Source of the DNA: Thiohalocapsa sp. ML1
GTDB taxonomy: Bacteria; Pseudomonadota; Gammaproteobacteria; Chromatiales; Chromatiaceae
DNA: 64,000 bases
Direction: 5' to 3'
Assembly (NCBI RefSeq): GCF_001469165.1
Contig: NZ_JABX01000003.1
Location: 124,001 to 188,000, forward strand
Part shown: positions 18,286 through 31,351 of the stretch, piece by piece
Layout: each line of letters opens with the position of its first letter
Numbering within the stretch: the stretch's first letter is position 1
Notes under the pieces: model-generated
The model's database searches: none
What the model saw: the letters and a program-made list of their open reading frames with translations, nothing else
Told to the model about the DNA's origin: nothing
Translations under genes and position numbers: made by a program

Positions 18286-18824
18286 GACTGGTTATCGTAG
18301 ATCGCGACGGGGTCATCAACGAAGATTCCGCTGACTACATCCGCTCAGTCGATGAGATGCGCTTCATCGATGGCAGCTTGGAAGGCCTGGGGTTGCTGAC
18401 GCAGGCGGGCTTTAGCGTTGCCGTGGCAACGAACCAATCGGGGATCGCACGCGGCTACTTCGACGTCGATACGCTGAACCGAATGCACGGCGCGCTCTGC
18501 GCTCGTGCTGCTGCCGTTGGCGCTCGGATCGACGCCGTTGCGTTCTGTCCGCATGGGCCAGCAGATCGTTGCGCATGCCGTAAGCCATCTCCGGGGTTGT
18601 TGATCACCCTGGCAAGGCGTTTTTCGGTTGGGCTCGAAACGACACCCTTCATTGGGGATTCACTGCGCGATCTCGAAGCCGGCAGAGCCGCAGGCGCCAT
18701 CCCGATTCTCGTACGGACTGGAAACGGGGTTGCGACTGCAAACGCGCTGTCAGCCTCGCTGAAAGCTGTTCGCATCTACAAGGATTTGAGGGCGGCGGCG
18801 GCAGCGATTATCTCAGCGCAATAG
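18282..18824 (+). CDS. gmhB: D-glycero-beta-D-manno-heptose 1,7-bisphosphate 7-phosphatase
   Basis: 180 aa HAD-superfamily phosphatase in the ADP-heptose pathway for LPS inner core. Catalytic DRDGVINEDSADYI near the N-terminus, ATNQSGIARGYF, the zinc-binding loop CPHGPADRCACRKPSPG and late motif IGDSLRDLEAGRAAG. Overlaps glyS by 4 bases and is convergent with gyrB. Implies a heptose-containing LPS. Confidence 0.95.
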   Translation: MRLVIVDRDGVINEDSADYIRSVDEMRFIDGSLEGLGLLTQAGFSVAVATNQSGIARGYFDVDTLNRMHGALCARAAAVGARIDAVAFCPHGPADRCACRKPSPGLLITLARRFSVGLETTPFIGDSLRDLEAGRAAGAIPILVRTGNGVATANALSASLKAVRIYKDLRAAAAAIISAQ

Positions 18825-18873
18825 TCTAACGCCGGCTCGTGCGCGGTGCGGACCAGTGGCATGCCCCCAGAGG

Positions 18874-22366
<3,493 letters not shown>

Positions 22367-22389
22367 CCAGCTCAAGAACGTATGACCGA

Positions 22390-23493
22390 CTATAAGCGCA
22401 TGGGCATGACAACGAACGTCTCCTGTTCGCACTCGACGCCTCTCCAAACCGAACTGCTGTCCGCGTCCTGAAGATTAACCGCCACCCTCGGCGAATCGAC
22501 GCTTTGCAAGACATCCATGAGATACGCCACATTAAACCCAACCGTTACCGCCTCGCCATCGTACTCCGCGGCCAACTCGTCCTCTGACACCTCGTGCTCG
22601 GGATTCTGTGCCTGAAGGCGGACCGTGCCGTTCTCAAACGTCACCTTCACCCCCTTATACTTTTCGTTGGACAGGATCGCGGCCCGCTGCAACGCCAAGC
22701 GTAATGACTCGCGATCCACGATCACTTCCCGCTCCAACCCTCTAGGTATGACTCGCCGGTACTCCGGATACTTGCCTTCGACCAGTTTCGATGTCAGCAC
22801 GGTAACCCCAGCAGCAACGACCAACGTCCTTTCGCCCCACCTGAACTCGATCAACTCTTCCTCGTCGGTGAGCATCCGCCTGATCTCGGCAACCGTCTTC
22901 GCCGGGATGATGATCTGCTGCACGTCTTCCGAAACCGCAGCTTCCAAACCGACGACGTAGCGCGCCAAGCGGTGTCCGTCGGTGGCGACCGCGGTGATCT
23001 CGCTCCCCGACAACTCAAGCAAGACCCCGTTAAGGTAATACCGCACGTCTTGCTGTGCCATCGCGAACGAGGTCTTATCCAGAAGCATCTTCAGGTCCGT
23101 CGCTGGCAAGCTTACGGTCCTCATCCCATCCTCCGTCGCTAAAGACGGAAAATCCCCCGCTGGCAGCGCGCCGAGCGTGAATCTCGTTCGCCCGCTTGAC
23201 ACCACGCAGCGCTCCGCTTCCGTCGTGATCTTCACCGTCGCATCGTCCCGCAAAGACCGGCAAAAATCGGTGAGCTTCCTCGCGGGCAGAGTAATGGCAC
23301 CGTCTTGCCCAACATGCCCGCCGACAACAGTGGCCACCGCGAGCTCCAAGTCGGTTGCTCGAAGCCTCAGCCTGTCATCGGCTCCTTCAATAAGCACATT
23401 CGCTAGGATAGGAAGTGTTTGCCTGCGCTCCACGACCCCCGCAACAGCGCCAAGGGCGCGCAACAAATCTGCTTTCGGAATATCGATTTTCAC
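22390..23493 (-). CDS. dnaN: DNA polymerase III beta subunit (sliding clamp)
   Basis: 367 aa, normal length. Ring-shaped processivity clamp. Start MKIDIPKADLLRALGAVAGVVERRQTLPILANVLIE is typical; the clamp ends with VVMPMRL, the conserved C-terminus forming part of the hydrophobic partner pocket. Same strand as dnaA, recF and gyrB. Confidence 0.98.
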   Translation of the reverse strand: MKIDIPKADLLRALGAVAGVVERRQTLPILANVLIEGADDRLRLRATDLELAVATVVGGHVGQDGAITLPARKLTDFCRSLRDDATVKITTEAERCVVSSGRTRFTLGALPAGDFPSLATEDGMRTVSLPATDLKMLLDKTSFAMAQQDVRYYLNGVLLELSGSEITAVATDGHRLARYVVGLEAAVSEDVQQIIIPAKTVAEIRRMLTDEEELIEFRWGERTLVVAAGVTVLTSKLVEGKYPEYRRVIPRGLEREVIVDRESLRLALQRAAILSNEKYKGVKVTFENGTVRLQAQNPEHEVSEDELAAEYDGEAVTVGFNVAYLMDVLQSVDSPRVAVNLQDADSSSVWRGVECEQETFVVMPMRL

Positions 23494-23696
23494 GTCGCTG
23501 CCGCCCCTCTAATATTCATTAAGAGGATAGTATAAAACCATAGTAATAACAGCCGGGGACAACGCCTTGGAGCGCCACTTTCCCCTTTTTTCGCAGCAAC
23601 TTAGCTGCCTGTTACCCCTGTTCACAGGTGTTTGGAAAGCTGTGGAAAACTCCCGGCTCCAAGGGCGCCCCCAATCAATCCACAGGATATCCACAG
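23494..23696. promoter_or_regulatory. dnaA-dnaN intergenic, candidate oriC with DnaA-box-like sites
   Basis: 203 bp with an AT-rich stretch (about 23510-23552) next to several 9-mers close to TTATNCACA: TTTTCCACA on the minus strand (23641-23649) and ATATCCACA (23687-23695), each one mismatch; CTGTTCACA (23618-23626) and CAATCCACA (23676-23684), two mismatches each. The gene context (dnaA-dnaN) supports an origin or DnaA autoregulatory region. Confidence 0.6.
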
Positions 23697-25040
23697 CTAG
23701 CTCGTCAGGGTTCTCAACAGGATTCGGTAGTCCTCCTCGATCATCGTATCGCTAGCGCGCAAGGCCTCGATCTTGCGCGTCGCGTGGATCACCGTGCTGT
23801 GGTCTCGCCCACCAAAGGCGTTGCCGATCTCGGGCAGGCTCGCTTTAGTCAGCTCCTTAGCGAGCGCCATCGCGACTTGTCGCGGCCGGGCGATGTTACG
23901 CGTGCGCTTCGCCGAAGTCAGATCCGAGACCCGCAGTTTGTAATAGTTTGCGACGGTCTTCTGGATATTCTCGATCGTTATCTGGCGATCCTGCGCGACG
24001 AACATGTCCCTTAGCACGTCACGCGTAAAGCCCATATCGATCTGCGCTCCCATGAAATGGGAGTTTGCCACCAATCGCCGCAGCGCGCCCTCGAGCTCCC
24101 TGATGTTCGACGTCATGCGCTTCGCCACGAAGTACCCAACATCCTCGGGTAGCTCCACATTCAGAAGCGCCGCCTTACTCTGCAGGATCGCTACCCGAGT
24201 CTCGAAATCGGGTGGCTCAATGCCCACGGTGAGTCCCCAACCGAACCGCGACTTCAACCGTTCCTCCAACCCCGTTACCTCCTTCGGATAGCGGTCGCTC
24301 GACAGCACGATCTGCTGCTTACTCTCGAACAGCGCGTTGAAGGTGTGGAAGAATTCCTCTTGGGAGCGGTCCTTGTTGCCGAAGAACTGCACATCATCAA
24401 TGAGCAGTGCGTTGACACGCCGATAGCGGCCCTTGAACTCGTCAATCTTGTTGTGCTGCAACGCCCGAATCATGTCCGAGACGAAGCGCTCGGAGTGCAC
24501 ATAGATGACCTTCGCGTTAGGGTTCGTGTCAAGAATCGTGTTACCAACCGCGTGCATGAGGTGCGTCTTACCGAGGCCGACGCCGCCATAAATGAACAGC
24601 GGGTTATAGGCCGTGCCGGGGTTCTGGCCGATCTGTATCGACGCCGCACGGGCAATCTGGTTCGACTTGCCTTCGACGAACGTGCTAAACGTGAAGTCCT
24701 TGTTTAGGTTGCTCTCCGCACGCCGACGCTCCAAGACCGCCTCTGCGCTGATATGCACGCGGGGGTTCTCGGGTCCGGCGCCGCTGCTGCCGCTGGCGAC
24801 TAACGCGCCGATCTCGAAGCGGACCTGGCGTACGCGCCCGCCGCTGATCTCGTTGCAGAGTCGCACAATCCGCTGTTCGTAGTGCTGCTTGACCCAGTCC
24901 TTCACGAAGCGGTTGGGCGCCAACAGGCAGATGGCCCCGTCTGCGTCCTGTGCCTGCAGCGGCATGATCCAGGTGCTGTACTCAGCCGCCGTCAGATCTT
25001 CCTTCAATGCGGCGGCGCAGGCTGCCCAAAGGTCACTCAT
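23697..25040 (-). CDS. dnaA: chromosomal replication initiator DnaA
   Basis: 447 aa. Domain I ([25 protein letters not shown]), short linker, AAA+ domain with Walker [15 protein letters not shown] and Walker [10 protein letters not shown], and the C-terminal DnaA-box-binding signature [19 protein letters not shown] 25040 gives the family N-terminus; the longer frame upstream is unrelated. Confidence 0.98.
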   Translation of the reverse strand: MSDLWAACAAALKEDLTAAEYSTWIMPLQAQDADGAICLLAPNRFVKDWVKQHYEQRIVRLCNEISGGRVRQVRFEIGALVASGSSGAGPENPRVHISAEAVLERRRAESNLNKDFTFSTFVEGKSNQIARAASIQIGQNPGTAYNPLFIYGGVGLGKTHLMHAVGNTILDTNPNAKVIYVHSERFVSDMIRALQHNKIDEFKGRYRRVNALLIDDVQFFGNKDRSQEEFFHTFNALFESKQQIVLSSDRYPKEVTGLEERLKSRFGWGLTVGIEPPDFETRVAILQSKAALLNVELPEDVGYFVAKRMTSNIRELEGALRRLVANSHFMGAQIDMGFTRDVLRDMFVAQDRQITIENIQKTVANYYKLRVSDLTSAKRTRNIARPRQVAMALAKELTKASLPEIGNAFGGRDHSTVIHATRKIEALRASDTMIEEDYRILLRTLTS

Positions 25041-25483
25041 GCACAAAATCCTGCTGGCAACGGAACGATTGACAAGACTGGAGCAGGCGGCAGAAGTGCA
25101 GAAGGCAGAATTCCGCAATCCGACGCCGGTGGTTTGACCACAAGGCGCTGGCCCCCCAGGCAAGGAAGCGACTCGAAGACGCTGCTAAAGGGACGCCACG
25201 GCTTGTCGTCCCTCGCCCTCGGGCGACGCCCAGGAGCTTGCTGCTCAGCCCCTAGACGGGGATCTGGGCCATGGCGGAGAGATTCTGGCCGTACCTGTCG
25301 TCAGCGCCAAACTACCGTCGCCAGACTATATCCACAACCGCCAAGGTTATCCACAGCCGACCGACGGACCGCCAACTCTTTCTGCTCTGCCTTGCCGTGC
25401 AGGCGCCGTTAGGGTATTGTTCTGGGTCTTTTTCTGCGGCGATCTCAGCAACCCGCCGCCTCGCCGATATACCTGGAACGAAG
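25041..25483. promoter_or_regulatory. dnaA-rpmH divergent intergenic region with DnaA boxes
   Basis: 443 bp without a convincing gene. Contains one perfect DnaA box TTATCCACA (25347-25355) and a one-mismatch site ATATCCACA (25328-25336) 19 bp apart. It must hold the divergent promoters of dnaA and rpmH. In Pseudomonas the origin lies in this interval, so oriC could be here rather than between dnaA and dnaN. Confidence 0.6.
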
Positions 25484-25618
25484 ATGAAACAGACCTTTAA
25501 GCCAAGCCGCCTGAAGCGCGCCAGAACCCATGGCTTCCGCGTTCGCAACGCGACCCGAAACGGTCGCAAGGTCTTGAAAGCACGACGCAATAAGGGGCGT
25601 GTTAGGCTCTGTCCGTAA
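25484..25618 (+). CDS. rpmH: 50S ribosomal protein L34
   Basis: 44 aa. Characteristic [22 protein letters not shown] followed by [17 protein letters not shown]. The tail VRLCP differs from the usual RLAV/S-type ending but length is normal. First gene of the rpmH-rnpA-yidC-mnmE series. Confidence 0.97.
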   Translation: MKQTFKPSRLKRARTHGFRVRNATRNGRKVLKARRNKGRVRLCP

Positions 25619-25653
25619 CCCATGCTACGCCGTACGCCGCCGCTCCGCGGTTA

Positions 25654-26103
25654 GTGGACGCGACAGGCTTCGAGCGCTCGCGCAGGTTGTTGACAGGGAG
25701 CCAGTTTCAACAGGTGTTTCGGCGGCCCGTCCGCAGCAGCGACGACTGTTTCAGCGTCGCCGGCCGCCGACGCGTGGACGCAGACCCCGGCTCGCTCCCC
25801 AGGCTCGGGCTTGCCGTTTCCCGCAAGGCCCTTCCGCGCGCCGTTGACCGCAACCGCGTAAAGCGGTTGGTTAGAGAGATGTTCCGTCACACGCGGTTTC
25901 CCTGCGCGATCGACCTCGTGGTCGTTGCGAGAGCAGGTCTCAAGCAAGCCGACAATGCCCGCGTCAGGGCGTCCATAACACGGCACTTCAGCGAGTTGGC
26001 GCAGAACCTCTGTCGTCAGCGGCCCGAGGGCGAGCGCCGGTCGCTGCCCCCTATCGAACCCCCGCAGCCGGCCTCGGCTAGGTCTGCGCAAGCCCCCTAC
26101 TGA
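25654..26103 (+). CDS. rnpA: ribonuclease P protein component
   Basis: 149 aa from a GTG start. Protein cofactor of RNase P. Contains RLLTGSQFQQVFRRPVRS, RLGLAVSRKALPRAVDRNRVKRLVREMFR (the RNR signature) and DLVVVARAG. The C-terminal 30 residues are Pro/Arg-rich and extend past the usual fold. yidC starts 13 bases later; the small yidD gene that often sits between rnpA and yidC is absent. Confidence 0.95.
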   Translation: MDATGFERSRRLLTGSQFQQVFRRPVRSSDDCFSVAGRRRVDADPGSLPRLGLAVSRKALPRAVDRNRVKRLVREMFRHTRFPCAIDLVVVARAGLKQADNARVRASITRHFSELAQNLCRQRPEGERRSLPPIEPPQPASARSAQAPY

Positions 26104-26116
26104 AGCAGTTAATCTG

Positions 26117-27811
26117 ATGGACAACCTTCGGCTCATCCTCCTGCTGTCCCTCGGCGTGGTGCTATTCCTCATCTACCAAGCCTGGATGGAGGACTACGGG
26201 CGCATCCCGCAGGCCCCTGTAACGACCGCATCGGAACAGCCTCTGTCGGCGCCGACGGGGGACGACTCGGAACAACCCGCGTTGCCAAGCGACGCGCCAA
26301 ACGCGCCGCCCGCGATGCCCGTGGCTGCAACGGGACAATCAGGCGACACCGGGGACACCGGCAAGGCCGCAGAGATCATCACTGTCGAGACGGATGTCGT
26401 CAAAGCGGAGATCTCTACCCGCGGCGGCACCCTGCAAGCGCTTTGGCTGAAAAAGTACGCGGAGATTGCCGGCCAGCCCGATAAGCCGTTGCAGTTGCTG
26501 AAGCCGAACGATCCGAACATGTGCATCGTGCAGTCGGGCTTGCTTGGCGCCGCCGACAGTGGACTGCCGACGCACAACGCACTGTTCAGCGCCGACCGAA
26601 CCGCTTACACATTGGCCGACGGCGACGATGCCGTCCAGGTCACCCTCGTGTGGACAGGTGAGGACGGCCTGGTGGTGACGAAGCGCTACCGGTTCGAGCG
26701 CGGCAGCTACCTGATCCACACCGAACAGCGAGTCGATAACGGTAGCGACAGCGTCGTCGCGCTTCGGAACTATGACCAACTTCAGCGCACGGACCTGATC
26801 GACCCTAACAAGTCCCGCTTCGTCAACACCTATACCGGCGCCGTTTATTACGGACCTGAGACCAAGTACAAGCGGGAAAGCTTCGACGCCATGGCGAAGG
26901 AGCCGCTGGATCTCGCGGTCACGGGCGGGTGGATCGCGATGATCCAGCACTACTTCATGGCCGCCTGGATTCCGGAGGCGGATCAGGAGCAGACCTTCTA
27001 CACGAAGGTCGTCGGTGGCGACCGTTATATCATCGGCCAGTACTCTCCGTCGGTCACGGTGGCACCCGGCGGCTCGCAGAGCTTTGAGACCCGGCTCTTC
27101 GTCGGACCGAAGCTCCAGGATCGGCTCGACACCATCGCGCCCGGACTGGAGCTTGCCGTCGATTACGGCTGGCTTACCGTCCTCGCCAAACCCATTTTCT
27201 GGCTGATGGAGGCCATTTACGGCCTGGTCGGCAACTGGGGTTGGGCAATAATCATCCTGACCATCCTGATCAAGCTCGCCTTCTACAAGCTCTCCGAGGC
27301 CAGCTATAAGTCCATGGCCCATATGCGCCAGGTCGCGCCGCGTCTGAAGGCGCTGAAGGATCGCTACGGGGATGACAAGGAGCGCCTGAACCAGGCCATG
27401 ATGGAGCTGTACAAAAAGGAGAAGATCAACCCGCTCGGCGGCTGTCTCCCGATCCTAGTGCAGATCCCCGTCTTCATCGCGCTGTACTGGGTGCTGCTCG
27501 AAAGCGTTGAGCTGCGCCACGCCCCGTTCATGCTGTGGATCGACAATCTGACCGCGCCAGATCCCTGGTTCGTGCTGCCGGTGATCATGGGCGTGTCCAT
27601 GTTCGTCCAGCAGAAGCTGAACCCGCCGCCGCCGGACCCGATGCAGGAAAAGATCTTCATGGCCCTGCCGTTCGTGTTTACGGTGTTCTTTGCCTTCTTC
27701 CCGGCCGGCCTCGTGCTGTACTGGACCGTCAACCAGCTCCTGTCCATCGCGCAGCAGTGGTACATCACGCGCCAGATCGAGAAGGCCGACGCGGCAAAGC
27801 ACAAGGCTTGA
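26117..27811 (+). CDS. yidC: membrane protein insertase YidC
   Basis: 564 aa. Inserts proteins into the inner membrane alone or with SecYEG. N-terminal signal anchor (LRLILLLSLGVVLFLIYQAW), a large periplasmic beta domain (about residues 50-330) and the C-terminal five-helix core with KLAFYKLSEASYKSMAHMR, the cytoplasmic coiled hairpin, NPLGGCLPILVQIPVFIALYWVL and WTVNQLLSIAQQW. Its stop overlaps a possible TTG start of mnmE. Confidence 0.98.
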   Translation: MDNLRLILLLSLGVVLFLIYQAWMEDYGRIPQAPVTTASEQPLSAPTGDDSEQPALPSDAPNAPPAMPVAATGQSGDTGDTGKAAEIITVETDVVKAEISTRGGTLQALWLKKYAEIAGQPDKPLQLLKPNDPNMCIVQSGLLGAADSGLPTHNALFSADRTAYTLADGDDAVQVTLVWTGEDGLVVTKRYRFERGSYLIHTEQRVDNGSDSVVALRNYDQLQRTDLIDPNKSRFVNTYTGAVYYGPETKYKRESFDAMAKEPLDLAVTGGWIAMIQHYFMAAWIPEADQEQTFYTKVVGGDRYIIGQYSPSVTVAPGGSQSFETRLFVGPKLQDRLDTIAPGLELAVDYGWLTVLAKPIFWLMEAIYGLVGNWGWAIIILTILIKLAFYKLSEASYKSMAHMRQVAPRLKALKDRYGDDKERLNQAMMELYKKEKINPLGGCLPILVQIPVFIALYWVLLESVELRHAPFMLWIDNLTAPDPWFVLPVIMGVSMFVQQKLNPPPPDPMQEKIFMALPFVFTVFFAFFPAGLVLYWTVNQLLSIAQQWYITRQIEKADAAKHKA

Positions 27812-27837
27812 CCGGCTGCGACGCGGCATCGACCTCG

Positions 27838-29196
27838 GTGCGCGCCGCAGCCAGCCCGCGCGACAACATCGCCGCCATCGCGACGGCGCCGGGCGTCGGT
27901 GCTGTCGGCATCCTGCGGCTGTCGGGTCCCGATGTGCCCGACATCGCCCGGCGTGTCGTCGGCCGGCTGCCGGAGCCCCGCGTAGCGCTGCTGGCGTCGT
28001 TCATGGACGCAGCCGGCGAGTCCATCGATCAGGGCCTCGTGCTCTTTTTTCCCGCGCCGCACTCCTTCACCGGCGAGCACATGCTGGAGCTGCAGGGCCA
28101 CGGCGGCCCCGTCGTCATGGACAGTCTCTTGACACGGGTGCTGGAGCTCGGTGCCAGGCAGGCTCGCCCCGGCGAGTTCAGTGAGCGCGCCTTCCTGTCC
28201 GGCAAGCTGGATCTGACCCAAGCAGAGGCCATTGCGGACCTCATCGCGAGCGGCACACAACAGCAGGCTCGCCTTGCGGTGCGTACCCTGCAGGGCGCTT
28301 TTGCGCGCCGCGTGGAGCATCTATTGGAGGGCCTGACCCGGGCGCGCGCCTTGTTGGAAGCGAGCCTGGACTTTCCGGACGAGGAGCTGGACCCCGCGTT
28401 GGCTCGGAACGTCAATCGCGACCTGACCCCATTGCTTGAGGAGACCGACGCGCTCCTCGCGGTCGCTACCCGCGGTGAGCGCCTGCGCAACGGCTTGCTG
28501 GTGGTGCTGGCCGGCGCCCCGAACGTGGGCAAGTCCAGCTTGCTCAACGCCCTCGCGGAGTCCGAGCGTGCCATCGTCACACCGATCCCGGGGACCACGC
28601 GCGACCTGCTGCACGCGGACGTCCAGATCGAAGGTCTGCCGCTGCGTGTCGTGGATACGGCCGGCCTGCGGATGTCCGCCGATCCCATCGAGCAGGAGGG
28701 CATCCGCCGTGCCCGAGAGCAGATCGAGCGCGCCGACCTCGTGCTCTGGATCATCGACGATGCGCAGCCGACGGGCGACTCCGCGCCGCCCGCCGGGCTA
28801 CCCGCCGGCGCGACCGTGCTTCGGGTCCGCAACAAGATCGATCTCAGCGCCCGCGACCCCGGCGAGCAGCCTTGCGCAGATGGTGGCACCGAGATCGCCT
28901 GCTCGGCCGCGACAGGGGCCGGGTTGGACGCGCTGCGCCAGGCGCTGCTCCGACATGCGGGTCTCGGCGGCGACGCCGGCGCCGAGCTCAGTGCCCGCCG
29001 ACGTCATCTGGACGCGCTGCGGCGCACCCGCGAGCACCTGCAGGCCGCATTGAGTGGCGCCACCGAGGGCCTGCCGACCGAGCTGGTGGCCGATGACCTG
29101 CGGCTCGCCCAACACAGCCTGGGCGAGATCACCGGCGTGGTGTCCTCCGATGAGCTGCTCGGGCGCATCTTCAGCGAGTTCTGTATCGGCAAATGA
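27838..29196 (+). CDS. mnmE: tRNA uridine-5-carboxymethylaminomethyl synthesis GTPase MnmE
   Basis: 452 aa from GTG 27838 (E. coli 454). With MnmG it modifies wobble uridines. N-terminal formyl-tetrahydrofolate-binding domain (DNIAAIATAPGVGAVGILRLSG), G domain with G1 GAPNVGKSSLLNAL, G2/G3 PGTTRD and DTAGLR, and the invariant C-terminal CIGK. A TTG at 27808 overlapping the yidC stop is an alternative start adding 10 residues. Confidence 0.97.
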   Translation: MRAAASPRDNIAAIATAPGVGAVGILRLSGPDVPDIARRVVGRLPEPRVALLASFMDAAGESIDQGLVLFFPAPHSFTGEHMLELQGHGGPVVMDSLLTRVLELGARQARPGEFSERAFLSGKLDLTQAEAIADLIASGTQQQARLAVRTLQGAFARRVEHLLEGLTRARALLEASLDFPDEELDPALARNVNRDLTPLLEETDALLAVATRGERLRNGLLVVLAGAPNVGKSSLLNALAESERAIVTPIPGTTRDLLHADVQIEGLPLRVVDTAGLRMSADPIEQEGIRRAREQIERADLVLWIIDDAQPTGDSAPPAGLPAGATVLRVRNKIDLSARDPGEQPCADGGTEIACSAATGAGLDALRQALLRHAGLGGDAGAELSARRRHLDALRRTREHLQAALSGATEGLPTELVADDLRLAQHSLGEITGVVSSDELLGRIFSEFCIGK

Positions 29197-29210
29197 CGCC
29201 GCGGATCGGC

Positions 29211-30572
29211 TCAGGGCAGGAACAGCGCCGCCGCGGCGCGAGGGTTCGACGGAAAATACAGATGCAGATAGCTCGCGCGCAGCGGACCCAGCGCGTACAG
29301 GGGCTCGCCGCGTCGCACGCCATGCTGGCGCATGGCGTAAGCGACGGGTTCAGCCGGCGTCGTCATCGCCGAATGGTGGAAACTGTGCCCGCGTAGCTCG
29401 CCCTGCGCCGTTGGCAAAGCTTGCATGCCGAGCCCGACGACTCCGGGCTGCATGCGCGCTTCCCCCGGCAGCAGGCCGACCAAGTCAGCACCCTGCCCCG
29501 ACAGATCCGTAAGCCGCTCCAGCAGGTAGAGCATGCCGCCGCATTCGGCGTAGATCGGCTTGCCCGCCGCCAGATGCCGCTTGAGCGCCGCGTGCATGGC
29601 GGTGTTACCGGCGAGCGCCGCGAGATGCAGCTCCGGATACCCGCCGGGCAGGTAAAGGGCATCGGCGTCGATACCGGTGTCGGCGAGCGGCGAGAAGAAT
29701 CTCAACTCGGCGCCCAGCGCTTCGAGCAGCCGCAGGTTCTCGGCGTACAGAAAGGAAAACGCCGCATCCCGTGCGATGGCGATCTGCTTGCCCGCGAGCA
29801 GCGGCGGCAGCGTCGCGTCGCGAGCACCGCTGAAGCTCACCGTCGCGGGCAAGGCCGCCAGCGTCGTGCCGCTGATCCCGTCCGCGGCCAGCTCCAGGCG
29901 CCGGTCCAGATCGGCAATCTCGTCCGCCTGCACCAACCCCAGGTGCCGGCTCGGCAGCGCCGCGTCGTCGAGCCGAGACAAGGCCGCGAGCAGCGGCACC
30001 GACGGCGGCAACTGCGCGGTCAGCATCTCTTGGTGGCGCGCGCTGCCGACCCGGTTCGCGATGACGCCGGCCAGGTCGAGCCCGGGACGGTGGCTCGCCA
30101 GCCCCAGCGCCAGCGCACCGAAGGTCTGCCCCATGCCGCGCGCGTCGATGATCGCGGCCACCGGCAGCCGAAACCGAAGCGCCAAGTCCGCCGCGCTGGG
30201 ATCGCCGTCGAACAGCCCCATGGCCCCTTCCACCAGGATCAGATCCGCCTCGCCCGCGGCCACATACAAGCGCCGCGCGCACTCGGCCTCGCCTACCATC
30301 CAGAGGTCGAGCGGCGACACCTCAGCCCCGCTCGCGCGGGCGAGGATCATCGGATCCAGAAAGTCCGGTCCCACCTTGAACACCCGCACCCGCCGGCCCG
30401 CGCGCGCATGATGTCGCGCAAGCGCCGCGGTCACCGTGGTCTTGCCTTGACCGGAACCGGTGGCCGACAGCAGCAGCGCCGGGCAGTGTCGCGACCCGGC
30501 GGGCTCGCCGTCGGACCCCGGGCCGCCGGATGTGTCGCCCCGCGCCGGCGCTGAGATGGAACCGTTGTTCAT
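29211..30572 (-). CDS. cobB: cobyrinate a,c-diamide synthase
   Basis: 453 aa. Amidates the a and c side chains of cobyrinate using glutamine and ATP in corrinoid synthesis. N-terminal dethiobiotin-synthetase-like ATPase with P-loop LLSATGSGQGKTTVTAAL, DFLDP and EGAMGLFDG; C-terminal class I glutamine amidotransferase-like domain with the Cys nucleophile in YAECGGMLYLLERL and His in RGHSFHHSAM. Overlaps the upstream ABC ATPase gene by ATGA. The association with a corrinoid-type importer suggests combined uptake and synthesis or remodelling of B12. CbiA is a synonym. Confidence 0.93.
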   Translation of the reverse strand: MNNGSISAPARGDTSGGPGSDGEPAGSRHCPALLLSATGSGQGKTTVTAALARHHARAGRRVRVFKVGPDFLDPMILARASGAEVSPLDLWMVGEAECARRLYVAAGEADLILVEGAMGLFDGDPSAADLALRFRLPVAAIIDARGMGQTFGALALGLASHRPGLDLAGVIANRVGSARHQEMLTAQLPPSVPLLAALSRLDDAALPSRHLGLVQADEIADLDRRLELAADGISGTTLAALPATVSFSGARDATLPPLLAGKQIAIARDAAFSFLYAENLRLLEALGAELRFFSPLADTGIDADALYLPGGYPELHLAALAGNTAMHAALKRHLAAGKPIYAECGGMLYLLERLTDLSGQGADLVGLLPGEARMQPGVVGLGMQALPTAQGELRGHSFHHSAMTTPAEPVAYAMRQHGVRRGEPLYALGPLRASYLHLYFPSNPRAAAALFLP

Positions 30573-31351
30573 GCGTTGTTCCGATTCGCCCAGGGCACGA
30601 TGTAGGTTTGGCCATTGTGCACGCCCGTGACGGCGTCTATTCCATAAACGTCGTGAAGGTGCTGCGCCGTCAGGACATCGGCGACGGTGCCGGTTGCCAC
30701 GGGCCGTCCCTCGTCCAGCAGCAGCAGCCGGTCGCAGAACCTGCTCGCCAGGGTCAGGTCGTGCAGCACCACGATGCCGTTGCCGCCGCCGGCGCAGTGC
30801 GCGCGCAGTAGGGCCATGACCTGGAGCTGATGCTTTGGATCCAGCGCCGCGACCGGTTCGTCGGCGAGGATGAGCGGCGCCTCCACCGCCAGCACCCGGG
30901 CCAGCCGTGCCCGCGCGCGCTCGCCGCCGGAGAGCTGATCCACGCGACGCTCCCGCAGCGTCCACACGTCGGCCGCGCGCATGGCCGTTGCCACCGCCGC
31001 ATCATCGGCGGCACCCAGCGCGCCGCCCCAGCCCGAACGGTGCGGATAGCGCCCGAGCGCCACCAGCTCGGCCACACTGATGGGCCACTGTAGTTGATCA
31101 TCCTGACTCAGGTAGGCAACCGCCCGAGCCCTGTCGCGGGCACCGATCCGGTCGAAACGCCATGCCCCCAGCCGTACCTCGCCCCGATACGGCAGAAGCT
31201 GCGCGATGGCCTTCACCACCGTGGACTTGCCGGCGCCGTTCGGCCCGATCAACCCCAACAGCTCGCCCGGCTCCACGCACAGGTCCACGCCCGCTGCTAG
31301 AGCACGACCGCCGAGGCTCACCGCCAAACCCTGCACCGTCAACCGGGTCAT
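30569..31351 (-). CDS. ABC transporter ATPase, corrinoid/siderophore type (BtuD/FecE-like)
   Basis: 260 aa. Cytoplasmic ATPase of a FecCD-family importer. Walker A GLIGPNGAGKSTVVKA, Q-loop LSQDDQLQWP, signature LSGGERARARLARVLAVE, Walker B LILADEPVAALD and H-loop HDLTLASRFCD. Gene overlaps on both sides (4 bases with the permease, 4 with cobB) show one tightly coupled operon. Coupling to cobB favours a corrinoid substrate over a siderophore. Confidence 0.92.
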   Translation of the reverse strand: MTRLTVQGLAVSLGGRALAAGVDLCVEPGELLGLIGPNGAGKSTVVKAIAQLLPYRGEVRLGAWRFDRIGARDRARAVAYLSQDDQLQWPISVAELVALGRYPHRSGWGGALGAADDAAVATAMRAADVWTLRERRVDQLSGGERARARLARVLAVEAPLILADEPVAALDPKHQLQVMALLRAHCAGGGNGIVVLHDLTLASRFCDRLLLLDEGRPVATGTVADVLTAQHLHDVYGIDAVTGVHNGQTYIVPWANRNNA

